DNA of 63,116 nucleotides from Planctomycetaceae bacterium (GTDB taxonomy: Bacteria; Planctomycetota; Planctomycetia; Pirellulales; Pirellulaceae), in contig PBNZ01000024.1 in the NCBI GenBank assembly GCA_002723275.1, positions 1-63,116 on the forward strand, read 5' to 3'. A model generated the notes under the pieces. It searched no databases. It was not told the DNA's origin and worked only from the letters and a program-made list of their open reading frames with translations. How positions within the stretch are numbered: the first letter of the stretch is position 1; the number at the start of each line of letters is the position of its first letter. Position numbers and translations under genes: made by a program. Shown one piece after another: positions 8,925 through 17,351 of this stretch.

Positions 8925-9152
8925 CTACAGTTTGGGTGCTGTTACCGAATCGTCGTCCCGGATATGAAGTGGTGGTGTTTTTTTGGGCGGTTTGTAGGAA
9001 ACCGATAGGCGACTGTCCTGGTGCGGAAATGGATCAAGCGTAGGGAGATCGTGGAGACGCCGTCGCTCGATGAAGTCCCGTAATTTGACGATGATTAAAG
9101 CGACAATGACTGACGTTGCCAAAGCGATGATATGAAATAGAACGGTCCGCAT
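8925..9152 (-). CDS. Small single-pass membrane protein
   Basis: A 75-residue protein with one hydrophobic helix at about residues 4-24 ([21 protein letters not shown]), followed by a short arginine-rich stretch and a proline- and charge-rich soluble tail. It begins 12 nt after the stop of the upstream TPR gene and precedes the ferredoxin, so it is probably co-transcribed. The positive residues after the helix favour an N-out, C-in orientation. No family is recognised. The ribosome-binding site is weak, so confidence rests on position and the clean membrane segment. Confidence 0.55.
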   Translation of the reverse strand: MRTVLFHIIALATSVIVALIIVKLRDFIERRRLHDLPTLDPFPHQDSRLSVSYKPPKKTPPLHIRDDDSVTAPKL

Positions 9153-9164
9153 AATGCTTGTTTT

Positions 9165-9944
9165 CTAACCCTTGCCCTTCGTCTCGCGAACCGTGAAGTT
9201 AAGGGAACGAAGGCGACATGCTTCAGCTCGTATTTCGTCACCGGCCCATTCGTATAACTCGGACATGAGATCGAGCGTGTCGACGAGCGTCGTGTTTTCG
9301 ATTGCGTCGATGGTTAGGTTGGCAATCGCACCATAGGAGCTCACCATGTCTTCGCAGTGATAAGCCAGTTGGGCAAAGAGGATACGGTAGCGATGGACGT
9401 CGGGTGCTAAACGAATCGTCTCCTGCAGGACTGGCATGATAAAGTGATTAGGGTAGCCGCAGAGTCGCATGTTGCGTGCAACATTAAAGACAGTACGGTC
9501 GCAATCTGGATTTCGATGCGCTGCCTCGCGACTCCATTTAAGCGCGTGAAAATAACTGCCGTTGGCGGTGGCTATTGTAGCGACTGTTTCCAGGAGCTCG
9601 GTCGATAGCTCCTCTCCATTGAGGCAGTCAAGTACCGTTTCAGCAGCTGCATGGAAACCTTGTTCGCTATATCCGTTGGCTAAGGCAATACGAGCCCCGG
9701 TTGAGAGAGGGATCAAAGTTGAGGCCGATTCCAATGCACTCACGGATTCTTCAATACGGTAATCCGAAAGCAGAATGACTCCCAGCATTTCCCAGCAACT
9801 TCCGTTATCGGGTGCGGCGTGAAGTTGTGCTTTGAGAATGCGGGTGGCATCGTCGTTCAATCCGGCTTGAAACATTTCTCGTGCTGTTGCTTCGGCCTCG
9901 CTTTGCGGTACATGAAGCAGCACTAAGTTGGAAGCATCACTCAT
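9165..9944 (-). CDS. TPR-repeat protein
   Basis: A 259-residue helical-repeat protein. Repeat-like segments include AREMFQAGLNDDATRILKAQLHAAPDNGSCWEMLG near the start and ARIALANGYSEQGFHAAAETVLDCL in the middle. The C-terminal third contains APDVHRYRILFAQLAY, the same block seen in the other two local TPR proteins. No signal peptide or catalytic motif is visible. It lies 47 nt after the upstream TPR gene and 12 nt before the small membrane protein, consistent with one operon. It is likely a scaffold or assembly factor, but the partner is unknown. Confidence 0.75.
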   Translation of the reverse strand: MSDASNLVLLHVPQSEAEATAREMFQAGLNDDATRILKAQLHAAPDNGSCWEMLGVILLSDYRIEESVSALESASTLIPLSTGARIALANGYSEQGFHAAAETVLDCLNGEELSTELLETVATIATANGSYFHALKWSREAAHRNPDCDRTVFNVARNMRLCGYPNHFIMPVLQETIRLAPDVHRYRILFAQLAYHCEDMVSSYGAIANLTIDAIENTTLVDTLDLMSELYEWAGDEIRAEACRLRSLNFTVRETKGKG

Positions 9945-9991
9945 CGTTGGCGTTCCGATTCAAGTAGTTGACTAGCCTTGGTGTTGTTTCC

Positions 9992-10738
9992 TTAACAAAA
10001 CTGTCCGCCTTGATCATCCGACCGCATGATCAAGGACCGTTCATGACAATAATCTGACTTTTTCATGTCACCGCCACGGTCGAAGAGCGAGGTGAGCCGT
10101 TCGAGGCAGCACGGGCATGTGACGGTGTCGATTTCTACGAATGATGCATCAGCGACCGCCAGATATGCGCGGTCTGGATCATTAAGTTGACACAACAGCG
10201 TTGCCATCGCATTTCGGTAGTGAAAAACTGACGGCATGATATCGACGAGAGTTTTCATGATTGCCAACACGAATTCCGGTGGGTAGCCAGCTTTCGCCAT
10301 GTAAAAAGCGACCCCGTATCGTGCTTGATGTCCTGTTGGATCTGAGTCAACGGAACGCCGGCAGACTTCAATCGCTGCATGAAACGACTGTGCGCGACCA
10401 AGTCCAATTGCAATGGCTGGTAATAAATGGGATGGCAGCGTGTCGCACCGTGATAATTGATTAAATAACTTGGTGGCGAGAGAGCGCTCTTCAGTGAACC
10501 AATAGCTGTCGGCTAATGCGAGTTGTGCGCTAGGGCTTAGTGCCTTAATCGAGGCCGCTGTTTCGATGGATTGACGTGCGCGTTGGTATTCCTGAAATGA
10601 ATGCAGAATAAGTCCCTGCAACTCGAGCGATGCCGCATCATTGGGATGCTCTTCGAGATGTTCGCTGAGAATGTCCAAGGCATCAGAGGCCATACCGTTT
10701 TTGTAGTAGGTTTTCGCCCGGGTTAATTTCTCCTCCAT
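9992..10738 (-). CDS. TPR-repeat protein with a CPCC motif
   Basis: First clearly supported gene of the minus-strand TPR/ferredoxin operon, 248 residues from the ATG at 10738. That ATG is chosen because AAGGGAG stands nine nt before it; 25 further in-frame codons upstream are arginine-rich and unconvincing. TPR-like units are seen at AKTYYKNGMASDALDILSEHL (about 8-28) and in the ASLELQGLILHSFQEYQRARQSIE region. The shared family block is MPSVFHYRNAMATLLCQLND. Unlike its relatives it has a cysteine cluster TVTCPCCLERL near the C-terminus plus a terminal FC, which could bind metal or be redox active; this is inference. Confidence 0.75.
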   Translation of the reverse strand: MEEKLTRAKTYYKNGMASDALDILSEHLEEHPNDAASLELQGLILHSFQEYQRARQSIETAASIKALSPSAQLALADSYWFTEERSLATKLFNQLSRCDTLPSHLLPAIAIGLGRAQSFHAAIEVCRRSVDSDPTGHQARYGVAFYMAKAGYPPEFVLAIMKTLVDIMPSVFHYRNAMATLLCQLNDPDRAYLAVADASFVEIDTVTCPCCLERLTSLFDRGGDMKKSDYCHERSLIMRSDDQGGQFC

Positions 10739-10778
10739 TGCTGGATTCTCCCTTAGAAATTGTCTTTTCCGTCGACGC

Positions 10779-10895
10779 TTATCGCACCTGATATTTTGCA
10801 GCACTGTTAGCACTACATTTGTGGTCTCGTATGAGCGAGTCGTTGATTTCCATCGCGACTAAAGAGACAAGCAAGACCGATTGTCGCCAAGTCAT
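10779..10895 (-). CDS. Possible 38-residue leader peptide or small protein
   Basis: ATG at 10895 with AAGGG upstream opens a 38-codon frame (MTWRQSVLLVSLVAMEIND...) that ends 41 nt before the TPR gene start. It has a short hydrophobic N-terminal stretch. No homologue is recognised and the frame could be chance; it is listed because its spacing and ribosome-binding site suit the first gene of the operon. Confidence 0.2.
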   Translation of the reverse strand: MTWRQSVLLVSLVAMEINDSLIRDHKCSANSAAKYQVR

Positions 10896-11219
10896 GATGA
10901 AGCCCTTCACCGTAGACCTCTCCGTGCGAGGCGAGTCCGTGGTGAAATCGCAGTTTTCCTGCAAGTAGGACTGGAAAGAAATAGCCAGCACACTCGCGTT
11001 GGAGGATAGGATGGCTGGCGGACTTAGAGGTCCCGTGAGCTAGCTCTCGAATCCGATTCGATGTTGATTCCCATTCCAGCTTGGAACGGTTGTATAGGTA
11101 CTGCAGGCCTAGTCGAAGGCCTGCAGCTCCATTTCTAAAAACTCTCTTACGTCTACTCCTAGAGGTACGCCGTGTCGCGCGACTCTAAGGGCTATTCTCT
11201 ATTTTCAATTTTCTATTTG
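10896..11219. other. Gap holding the degenerate downstream end of repeat copy A
   Basis: No gene is supported. The segment from 11035 resembles the sequence at 12081 and belongs to the tandem duplication described below. It contains a terminator-derived hairpin at 11101-11126. Confidence 0.5.
11101..11126 (-). terminator. Degenerate terminator hairpin of repeat copy A
   Basis: CTGCAGGCCT at 11101-11110 and AGGCCTGCAG at 11117-11126 form a perfect 10-bp stem with a six-base loop. It occupies the same relative place as the hairpin at 12158, but the T-run after the stem is absent on the minus strand, so it probably terminates poorly. Confidence 0.4.
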
Positions 11220-11741
11220 CTATTCGCGACGAAGCATTGCCAGGATTAATAATCCACCGTCTTCTACCCTGAGCGTTCCAGCGTTAAAGTAGCCCGTCGT
11301 TTCCAAATCGCCTTCGTCAGCCGTCGTGGTTGTTTCGATTCGAGTAAGAAGGATCTTCGTGTTTGCCGTATAGCCTTGCGGCGAATTGCTACCAATTCGA
11401 TTCGTGTACGCTTCGACGCGTTCTAGGAGGGGGGTGTGTAAGAAAAACTCAACGCCCGCAGACGAACCCACCGTTGGTGCAAACTCAAACGTCTGGGTTC
11501 CCGCAATGTTGGGGTCAAAGTTCTTGACCACGAATTGTCCGTCTGCTCTCAGCAAGTCGGGATTCGCGGCAACTCCGCCACCGAGTCGTCCGTCTGGACT
11601 GAAAGGACTGATTTCTTCAGGCCCGTTGAAGGTCGTCAATTCTCCGACGAAGCTAACAATCAATTCGTCAGCGCTCGCTAACGAGCCAAGCCCTATGCAA
11701 ATGGCGGTGCAAAGTGCCAAATGCTTAAGCGAAATGCTCAT
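11220..11741 (-). CDS. Internally deleted paralogue of the adjacent PEP-CTERM-type protein
   Basis: A 173-residue secreted protein from the ATG at 11741 (GAGGAG seven nt upstream), with signal peptide MSISLKHLALCTAICIGLG. Its body parallels the neighbour at 12246: SFVGELTTFNGPEEISPF, ADGQFVVKNFDPNIAGTQTF, VEFFLHTPLLERVEAY and IGSNSPQGYTANTKILL. After about residue 160 it jumps directly to GGLLILAMLRRE, matching only the last residues of the neighbour's sorting tail (GGLAILAVRRRR). Roughly 145 residues, including the VPEP motif, are gone. It keeps an open frame but would not be recognised by the exosortase system, so it is either secreted freely or a decaying copy. Confidence 0.7.
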   Translation of the reverse strand: MSISLKHLALCTAICIGLGSLASADELIVSFVGELTTFNGPEEISPFSPDGRLGGGVAANPDLLRADGQFVVKNFDPNIAGTQTFEFAPTVGSSAGVEFFLHTPLLERVEAYTNRIGSNSPQGYTANTKILLTRIETTTTADEGDLETTGYFNAGTLRVEDGGLLILAMLRRE

Positions 11742-12245
11742 AGGATGCTCCTCTGGGTTACCCAAAATTTGTAGGGGCTAACACCTAATTAATCAGCGGC
11801 TTTTGGGTTTGGCTGGCAAAGTCGACAGGAGCCGAGGAGCTTGCAGTATCGTTGTTAAAGCTGATCAATTAATAGGTCAAAGGGACTTCTAGGGTGCTGC
11901 GAATTCCTGCTGTTAATGAAACTCGGTCTCAATAGTGAATAGCATACTGGTTGGGTTTAGGTTGTCAACGGGTGCCATATCGAGATTTAGTAGAAATTAC
12001 TCTGAGTGAATCGTTTTGCCCGCTCAACGGCGCCTCTCTGGCTGCGTTGGCGCCTCGCTTGCTCGTTCGGCTTGGAGATCGTGAGCTAGTTTCGAGTCTG
12101 ATTCGAAGACGATCTTCCATTCTGCTCATTGATTGAAACAGGGATAATAAAATAAAAGCTGCAGGCCTTATGGAAGGCCTGCAGCTCTACTCTTTCAAGG
12201 AGTCGGTTCTTGTTTAGCTCTTACTAAACACCGCGTCTTACCGGT
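11742..12245. other. Gap between the two repeat copies, with terminator
   Basis: Contains the upstream (promoter-side) part of copy A to about 11932, a unique stretch, and the start of copy B from 12081 with its terminator hairpin at 12158-12185. No gene is supported; an open frame at 11951-12136 has no recognisable features. Confidence 0.5.
12158..12185 (-). terminator. Rho-independent terminator of the PEP-CTERM gene
   Basis: GCTGCAGGCCTT at 12158-12169 and AAGGCCTGCAGC at 12174-12185 form a perfect 12-bp stem with a four-base loop. Read on the minus strand it is followed by TTTTATTTTATT, a good U-tract. It lies about 60 nt after the stop codon at 12246. Confidence 0.85.
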
Positions 12246-13199
12246 TTAGCGGCGACGACGCACTGCCAGGATTGCCAGACCACCGAGCAATGCCAGGATT
12301 GCCGAAGATGGTTCGGGAACGACGGCAACTGCACCCATCTCAGCATCAGTCAAGCTGTAGTGGTAAAGAGTGCCCGTTCCGTTAAGCGGGTTGAACGGCA
12401 GCGGTACACCACCTTTGGATTCCTTATTTGTAAGGAGGTTTCCAGTGCCTCCACTAGCGAAGGGAGCGTCGAGCTCAGCCTGGATGATACCGCGAGTGGT
12501 ATCGAGAACCGTGCTGCCAGCGTTTCCAGAGAGGTCGGAATTAAGACCGTAAGGAGCGTTATCGGCGGCACCAGCAAAATCCAAGTTGTAGGTGTTCGTG
12601 AGCACGAAGTCGTCGCCGGAAATGGTCAACTCTTCAATACTCGAAGGCGAGAATACGAAATCGAAGGAGGCCATCGCATCAGGACCTGCAACGTAGGCCA
12701 GCGATACGGGAACACCGTCTACGACTGTCAGAGTACCGGAGCCAAAGAAACCGGTGGTTGTAACTTCGCTTTCATCGGTCGTGGTGGTGTCTTCTTTTCG
12801 AGGAAGCAGGATCTTCGTATTTTCCGAGTATCCCTGAGGGGAATTACTTCCGATACGAGTCGTGTATGCTTCGATACGTTCGAGGAGGGGCGAATGAAGG
12901 AAGAATTCAACGCCTGGATCAGCACCGACACCTGGTGCGAAACTGAAAGTTTGAGTACCGGCGACGTTCGGATCAAAATCTTTGACGATGAACTGTCCGT
13001 CGGCTTTGATCAAGTCTGGGTTCGTTACAACCGCGGCACCCAATTGTCCGGCCGCATTAAAGGGGCTGATTTCTTCCGGTCCGTCGAACTCGGTTAGCTC
13101 ACCAACGAAGCTGATAAGCAATTCATCTGCTGTTGCGACCGAGCTGAACCCGACAATAAGTGCGCAACATACCACTGCGAATTTAGGTAACTTAGACAT
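12246..13199 (-). CDS. PEP-CTERM sorting-domain secreted protein
   Basis: A 317-residue secreted protein from the ATG at 13199 (GAGGAG 11 nt upstream). The N-terminal signal peptide MSKLPKFAVVCCALIVGFSS is followed by a beta-rich, low-cysteine body of unknown fold. A C-terminal PEP-CTERM signal follows: VVPEPSSAILALLGG, a hydrophobic helix, then RRRR. In PEP-CTERM systems the tail is cut by a membrane exosortase, and the protein is linked to exopolysaccharide or the cell surface. No exosortase gene is in the window. The protein is the intact partner of the truncated copy downstream. Confidence 0.85.
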   Translation of the reverse strand: MSKLPKFAVVCCALIVGFSSVATADELLISFVGELTEFDGPEEISPFNAAGQLGAAVVTNPDLIKADGQFIVKDFDPNVAGTQTFSFAPGVGADPGVEFFLHSPLLERIEAYTTRIGSNSPQGYSENTKILLPRKEDTTTTDESEVTTTGFFGSGTLTVVDGVPVSLAYVAGPDAMASFDFVFSPSSIEELTISGDDFVLTNTYNLDFAGAADNAPYGLNSDLSGNAGSTVLDTTRGIIQAELDAPFASGGTGNLLTNKESKGGVPLPFNPLNGTGTLYHYSLTDAEMGAVAVVPEPSSAILALLGGLAILAVRRRR

Positions 13200-13721
13200 T
13201 CTCTTGTAGCTCCTCATTAGCTTTACCCAAGATATTTGTGTAGGTCACAGAATTAAAAACTTAATGAATATCAAAACCAACTTTGGGATGGCTGGCTGAG
13301 TCGACAGAGGGTCGAGGAGCTTGCGATGCCGCGATCAGGAATGATTTTCACTAAGGGCAAGTGGCCTTGCCGCACTTCTGCGAATTCCTACGATTAATGA
13401 CACTAAATCTCAACTGGAGATTTCCAACAGACTTTGATGATAATGCAGGTGTGTTGTTTGTCAATGTTTCCTGCTTATTTTTCCTGGATTTTCTAGATTA
13501 TCTGTCTTTTCCCTGTAATTGGAGCTTATACAAGCCCGGATTTAACATTCTTTGCTTGTATTGCTGCTGGAAATTACAGGTCTCACATAGAATGGAATCA
13601 GTTGTTTTTTGTAAAGCGCTGGTGATGCGTGGTTGAATAATTGCCGAGTCAAAACGGTGGATCTGTAAAGAATATGGAATCTGCCCTTCTGATCTCGCAC
13701 CGAAACAAGTGGAGCATGGTC
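13200..13721. other. Divergent intergenic region, PEP-CTERM gene and DUF1559 gene
   Basis: No gene is supported (the open frame 13361-13636 lacks recognisable features). For the minus-strand gene, AACCAA at 13275-13280 and ATTAAA at 13252-13257 (read as TTGGTT, 17 nt, TTTAAT) make a moderate sigma-70-like promoter. The part nearest copy B belongs to the tandem repeat. Confidence 0.35.
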
Positions 13722-14699
13722 ATGTTAATTTGTCGCGATCCAGCGAAGAAACGCCAGGGTTTCTCGTTGGTTGAATTACTTGTCGTAATCGCGATTTTTG
13801 GATTGTTGATATCAATGCTGATGCCGGCAATACAATCAGCTCGCGAAGCGGCGAGAAGGACGAGTTGCCAAAATAACATTAAGCAGTTAGCGACGGCAAT
13901 GCTCTCATATGAGAGCGCTTTTCGTCACTTTCCTCCTGGGCTCATTAGCCGCAAAGACGGATCGTCGGCCACTCAAACCCTCGAAGCACCGGCTTTCGGT
14001 TGGGGAGCGGCCATTCTTGGGCAGCTAGAGTCCAATACGGAGCTTCAGTTTCTTAAGCAGGTTTCCGACAACTTCCGCACGCCGAGGTGGTGGGATCCGG
14101 AAGATGAAGAGCGAGACGGTGCCGAACTCGTCTTACCGGTGTTCATTTGCCCGTCCGATAATCTGGGTCAAAGGAACAAAATGCGTAATTTCTTCGGTAA
14201 TCACGGCAAGAGCAATTATGTCGGAGTCATCGGACCAAAGCTCTTCAAAGAACTGAAAGAGATTGATGACCTAAGTGACCTGGGAGGATTTCGTACCGGG
14301 CCGGTTAGAAGCGACGAGGAGCGAATTGAGCTGGAATGGCCAGGCATTCTATTTCCCAATTCAAAGACACGGATCTCCAAGATTCGAGACGGAACCAGCA
14401 ATACCTTTTTGATTGGTGAGCGAGACGGCAAAACTCGCGGTGCTTCGACTTGGTGTGGAACAGATCGACTGTCTTGGATCAACAATCAGCTTGGATGTAC
14501 TTCAGCCGACCCTCGTTACACGATCAATTGTGTCGCGACGGAACTTGGCACTGCCTGGGCATCGTTCGGAAGTATGCATAGCGGGGGTGCTTATTTTGCG
14601 AGGGCGGATGGATCCGTGGAGTTCATCGCCAGCCAGATCGATGGCCGCGTCTACGAGCGTCTCGGAGCTAAATCCGGGGGAGGTCGGCACGACCAATGA
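13722..14699 (+). CDS. DUF1559 prepilin-like protein
   Basis: Planctomycete-type DUF1559 protein: a type IV pilin-like N-terminus on a large extracytoplasmic domain of unknown function. From the ATG at 13722 the leader is MLICRDPAKKRQG, cleaved before FSLVELLVVIAIFGLLISMLM, with the conserved Glu five residues into the mature protein. Then come the family blocks AIQSAREAARRTSCQNNIKQ and FPPG, later ISKIRDGTSNTFLIGE and the terminal SMHSGGAYFARADGSVEFI. GGAG at 13711-13714 is spaced seven nt from this start, so the longer frame from 13641 is not used. It overlaps the next gene by four nt (ATGA). Confidence 0.88.
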   Translation: MLICRDPAKKRQGFSLVELLVVIAIFGLLISMLMPAIQSAREAARRTSCQNNIKQLATAMLSYESAFRHFPPGLISRKDGSSATQTLEAPAFGWGAAILGQLESNTELQFLKQVSDNFRTPRWWDPEDEERDGAELVLPVFICPSDNLGQRNKMRNFFGNHGKSNYVGVIGPKLFKELKEIDDLSDLGGFRTGPVRSDEERIELEWPGILFPNSKTRISKIRDGTSNTFLIGERDGKTRGASTWCGTDRLSWINNQLGCTSADPRYTINCVATELGTAWASFGSMHSGGAYFARADGSVEFIASQIDGRVYERLGAKSGGGRHDQ

Positions 14700-15163
14700 C
14701 GCAGAAAAATTTTATGACGATAAACATGTGCTTTTTGTTGCTCTGCATGGGGTGCGGATCGAGCGGTGATCTTCCGCGGGTGTATGGCCTGATTACTTTG
14801 GACGGAGAGCCCGTTAGAAATGCTAGCGTTGCTTTTTACCCACGCGAGGGTCGTGCATCGTTAGGTTTCACTGACGAGGAAGGACGTTACAGTCTCGACT
14901 ATTCCCGTGAATCCATCGGTGCAGCCGAGGGCAAATATAAAGTCACCGTTTCGACGGGCGTGCCTAGCAAGCCCGGTAAGGGGATCGATGCGGTCAGTAT
15001 TCCAGCAATTCCAGAAACGATCCCCGAGCCCTATACCTTAGCATCAGAGACTGAGTTGACGGCGGTTGTCGTCGAAGGTGAAAACGAAATCGATTTCGAA
15101 TTAAACTCAAAGATTAAGTCGAAAAAACGCAAGTCAACCCGTCGTCGAGCAGGAAGGCGTTAA
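14696..15163 (+). CDS. Lipoprotein with carboxypeptidase-regulatory-like fold
   Basis: A 155-residue small lipoprotein: signal MTQKNFMTINMCFLLLCMGC with a lipobox-type Gly-Cys (Cys20). The domain then shows VYGLITLDGEPVRNASVAFYP, GFTDEEGRYSLDY and KYKVTVSTG, a pattern of the transthyretin/CNA-B-like (carboxypeptidase regulatory) domains common beside DUF1559 genes in planctomycetes. The tail is strongly basic (KSKKRKSTRRRAGRR). It is translationally coupled to the DUF1559 gene before it and 15 nt ahead of the next one, so the three are an operon. Confidence 0.8.
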   Translation: MTQKNFMTINMCFLLLCMGCGSSGDLPRVYGLITLDGEPVRNASVAFYPREGRASLGFTDEEGRYSLDYSRESIGAAEGKYKVTVSTGVPSKPGKGIDAVSIPAIPETIPEPYTLASETELTAVVVEGENEIDFELNSKIKSKKRKSTRRRAGRR

Positions 15164-15178
15164 GGGATTCGAACAGCG

Positions 15179-16117
15179 ATGAGTCGTGGTAACAGTAGAT
15201 CCGCATTTACTCTGGTTGAATTGCTGGTGGTGATTGCCATCATCGGCATTCTCATTTCGTTGTTGCTGCCTGCCGTCAATGCGGTGCGAGCCTCGGCGAG
15301 AAGAACAGAGTGCCTTAATAATGTGCGTCAAATTGGCCTCGCAACTCAGAACTACATATCAGCCAAAGACAGGCTCCCGCCGGGTTATGAGTATCGGATC
15401 CTGCCGAACAAGTCGCAGGGAAACAATGGAGCCGTCATCAATGGTTTCCTGACACTCATTCTGCCCTACATGGAGGAGAATAATCTCGAGGATCAGTATG
15501 ACTATGCCCAGGGTTATGACCATGCGGTCAATCAACCCGTCGTCAATACTCCCGTTTCTCTATTTCGGTGTGCTTCTACTCCTGGCGATCGCTCTATGGA
15601 AATTAACAATCAGCTTTCGCTATTTGCGGGCGGGACTCCCAAGCAGGGCCATACAGGCCAAGCGACCGATTACTTCGGCATTCGGAACGTTCACAATGCC
15701 GAAGGTGAACGGGCTGAGGGTGTTTTTCGGGCAGTGCTCCCGAGAGAGATGGGAGGGAAAAGACAAAAACCGCTTCGAGTTGCTCAAATTAAGGATGGCA
15801 TGTCAAAAACCATTTTGGTCGTCGAAATGGCAGGACGTCCCTTTCGTTATGCGAATGGGGAGAATCTCGGAAAGCAAGACTACTATGCTGGGACTTGGGC
15901 CGGCATCAGCGGAGAGATGCTTTATTCAATCGATTCGACCATTACCTCGGCACCGTCGCCTGGAAATTGCTTCATCAACTGTAACAGTTTCTACACACCG
16001 TACAGTTTTCACACGGGTGGTGTGATGATCGGTTTGTGTGATGGCTCGGCTCAATTTATTGACGACGATACCGAGTTTGACGTATGGTGGAAAATGGTAC
16101 AGCCACGTGATGGGTGA
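15179..16117 (+). CDS. DUF1559 prepilin-like protein
   Basis: Second DUF1559 protein of the operon, 312 residues. The prepilin-type segment is AFTLVELLVVIAIIGILISLLLPAV with cleavage expected before Phe10; the residue before it is Ala rather than the usual Gly. Family blocks: RRTECLNNVRQIGLA, LPPGYEY, a central cysteine (SLFRCAST), VAQIKDGMSKTILVVEMAG and the C-terminal SFHTGGVMIGLCDGSAQFI. It is clearly paralogous to the protein at 13722 but strongly diverged. Function is unknown; the fold implies secretion through a type II / type IV pilus-like route. Confidence 0.88.
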   Translation: MSRGNSRSAFTLVELLVVIAIIGILISLLLPAVNAVRASARRTECLNNVRQIGLATQNYISAKDRLPPGYEYRILPNKSQGNNGAVINGFLTLILPYMEENNLEDQYDYAQGYDHAVNQPVVNTPVSLFRCASTPGDRSMEINNQLSLFAGGTPKQGHTGQATDYFGIRNVHNAEGERAEGVFRAVLPREMGGKRQKPLRVAQIKDGMSKTILVVEMAGRPFRYANGENLGKQDYYAGTWAGISGEMLYSIDSTITSAPSPGNCFINCNSFYTPYSFHTGGVMIGLCDGSAQFIDDDTEFDVWWKMVQPRDG

Positions 16118-16247
16118 GGGCCAGGGTGGATGATTGTCAGTGCTTCGTGTAGCGCGAAATGTCATTGCGAAATCCCTTAAGCATCACTGAATACAAACTG
16201 ATGAAACACAATGATCGACCTACTACAGTATCCTGGATATACGACAA

Positions 16248-17351
16248 ATGAATTTAAATAAACAACTTGCGATTGCGATTGCGATATTCGTTTCAACTTT
16301 AGTGTGCCATGTGGCATCAGCCGATAGTTTTGATCTTAGCTTGACGGCAGACGGCACGTCTCGATGGTATGACCATTTTTCCGATGCCTTCGGTCAGATT
16401 GATCAAGGATTCCGCGGTGACGAAGATCGCGACGGATTTTTCCTCATCAGTCAACTGCCGACATATGTTCCTATTGGACGAGGTGCGGACCTCTTTCCAA
16501 GTGAAGGTGAGTTTACAAATGTTGGCGCGATTGAGTTCGACGCCGCAAGTGGTGCTGTCAGTAGCCTCCTTCTCGACTTCGATGATTTTGTGGCCTACAA
16601 CTATTCAATACTGAATTCGCGGCTAGGCGATGGCTACTCAACTTCAGTGTCAAACGTAGTGGGTAACGTAGTGGCAAGTGGCGACGGGGTCTCAGCCATT
16701 GATCTGTCGGCAGACATTACATTTACCTACGGTAGTACAGTGCCAGATATCGTTGAGTACAAAGGCACATTTGCGATTGCAAACGACGAGTTTCAGCTCT
16801 CCGTGGACGATGATCCGAGCATTCCAGGTTTTGGAGCATTTCGGTATGCGTGGGATGTCTTCGGACAGGTTGATAATCTTGTCGACGCGACATTACCGGG
16901 TGACTTCGATAACGATGGAATGTTGACCGTTGCTGATGTCGATCTTCTCAGTGATGCCGTACTCGCCAACACAACCGATTCCAAATTCGACGTGAACACG
17001 GATGGTGCTGTAAATTCTTCCGATCGAACCTTCTGGATAGAAGAGCTGAAGACTACTTATTTTGGAGACGCTAACCTGGATGGTGAATTTAATTCAAGCG
17101 ACTTCATATCTGTCTTAATTGTTGGCGAATACGAGGACGGGATTCCGGCCAATTCAGGTTGGGCCGATGGCGACTGGAATGGCGACAAAGACTTTAGTTC
17201 TTCGGACTTCATTCTCGCCTTGACCGGTGGTGGATACGAGATGGGACCTCGTGCTGCGGCTGCTGTAGTGCCGGAGCCCGGGACTGTTCTCGGAATGATC
17301 ATGGGTGGCCTGGTTGTATTTCTTGCGGGGCGTCGAACTCAACGGATATGA
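16248..17351 (+). CDS. PEP-CTERM protein with dockerin-like calcium loops
   Basis: A 367-residue secreted protein. Signal peptide MNLNKQLAIAIAIFVSTLVCHVASA is followed by a beta-rich domain with no recognised name (about 30-215). Next are four EF-hand/dockerin-type loops: GDFDNDGMLTVADVD, FDVNTDGAVNSSDRTF, GDANLDGEFNSSDFIS and GDWNGDKDFSSSDFIL. The tail is VVPEPGTVLGMIMGGLVVFLAGRR, a PEP-CTERM sorting signal. Loops of this kind bind calcium and, in planctomycetes, are frequent on surface proteins. It overlaps the following PepSY gene by four nt (ATGA). Confidence 0.85.
   Translation: MNLNKQLAIAIAIFVSTLVCHVASADSFDLSLTADGTSRWYDHFSDAFGQIDQGFRGDEDRDGFFLISQLPTYVPIGRGADLFPSEGEFTNVGAIEFDAASGAVSSLLLDFDDFVAYNYSILNSRLGDGYSTSVSNVVGNVVASGDGVSAIDLSADITFTYGSTVPDIVEYKGTFAIANDEFQLSVDDDPSIPGFGAFRYAWDVFGQVDNLVDATLPGDFDNDGMLTVADVDLLSDAVLANTTDSKFDVNTDGAVNSSDRTFWIEELKTTYFGDANLDGEFNSSDFISVLIVGEYEDGIPANSGWADGDWNGDKDFSSSDFILALTGGGYEMGPRAAAAVVPEPGTVLGMIMGGLVVFLAGRRTQRI

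Larger units (their letters stand above)
11035..11932. repeat. Tandem duplication, copy A (shortened)
   Basis: Starts with GTGAGCTAG at 11035 (also at 12081). It includes the hairpin, the truncated secreted-protein gene and upstream sequence with shared blocks such as GTCGACAG...CGAGGAGCTTGC and CTGCGAATTCCT...TTAATGA. About 900 nt compared with about 1335 nt in copy B. Most of the difference is an internal loss inside the gene. Matches are diverged, so the duplication is old. Edges are approximate. Confidence 0.6.
12081..13415. repeat. Tandem duplication, copy B (full length)
   Basis: Full-length counterpart of the copy at 11035-11932. Shared blocks run from GTGAGCTAG at 12081 through the hairpin, the whole coding region, the GTCGACAG...CGAGGAGCTTGC block (near 13300) and CTGCGAATTCCT...TTAATGA (to about 13400). 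The direct orientation of both copies indicates tandem duplication. Confidence 0.6.
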
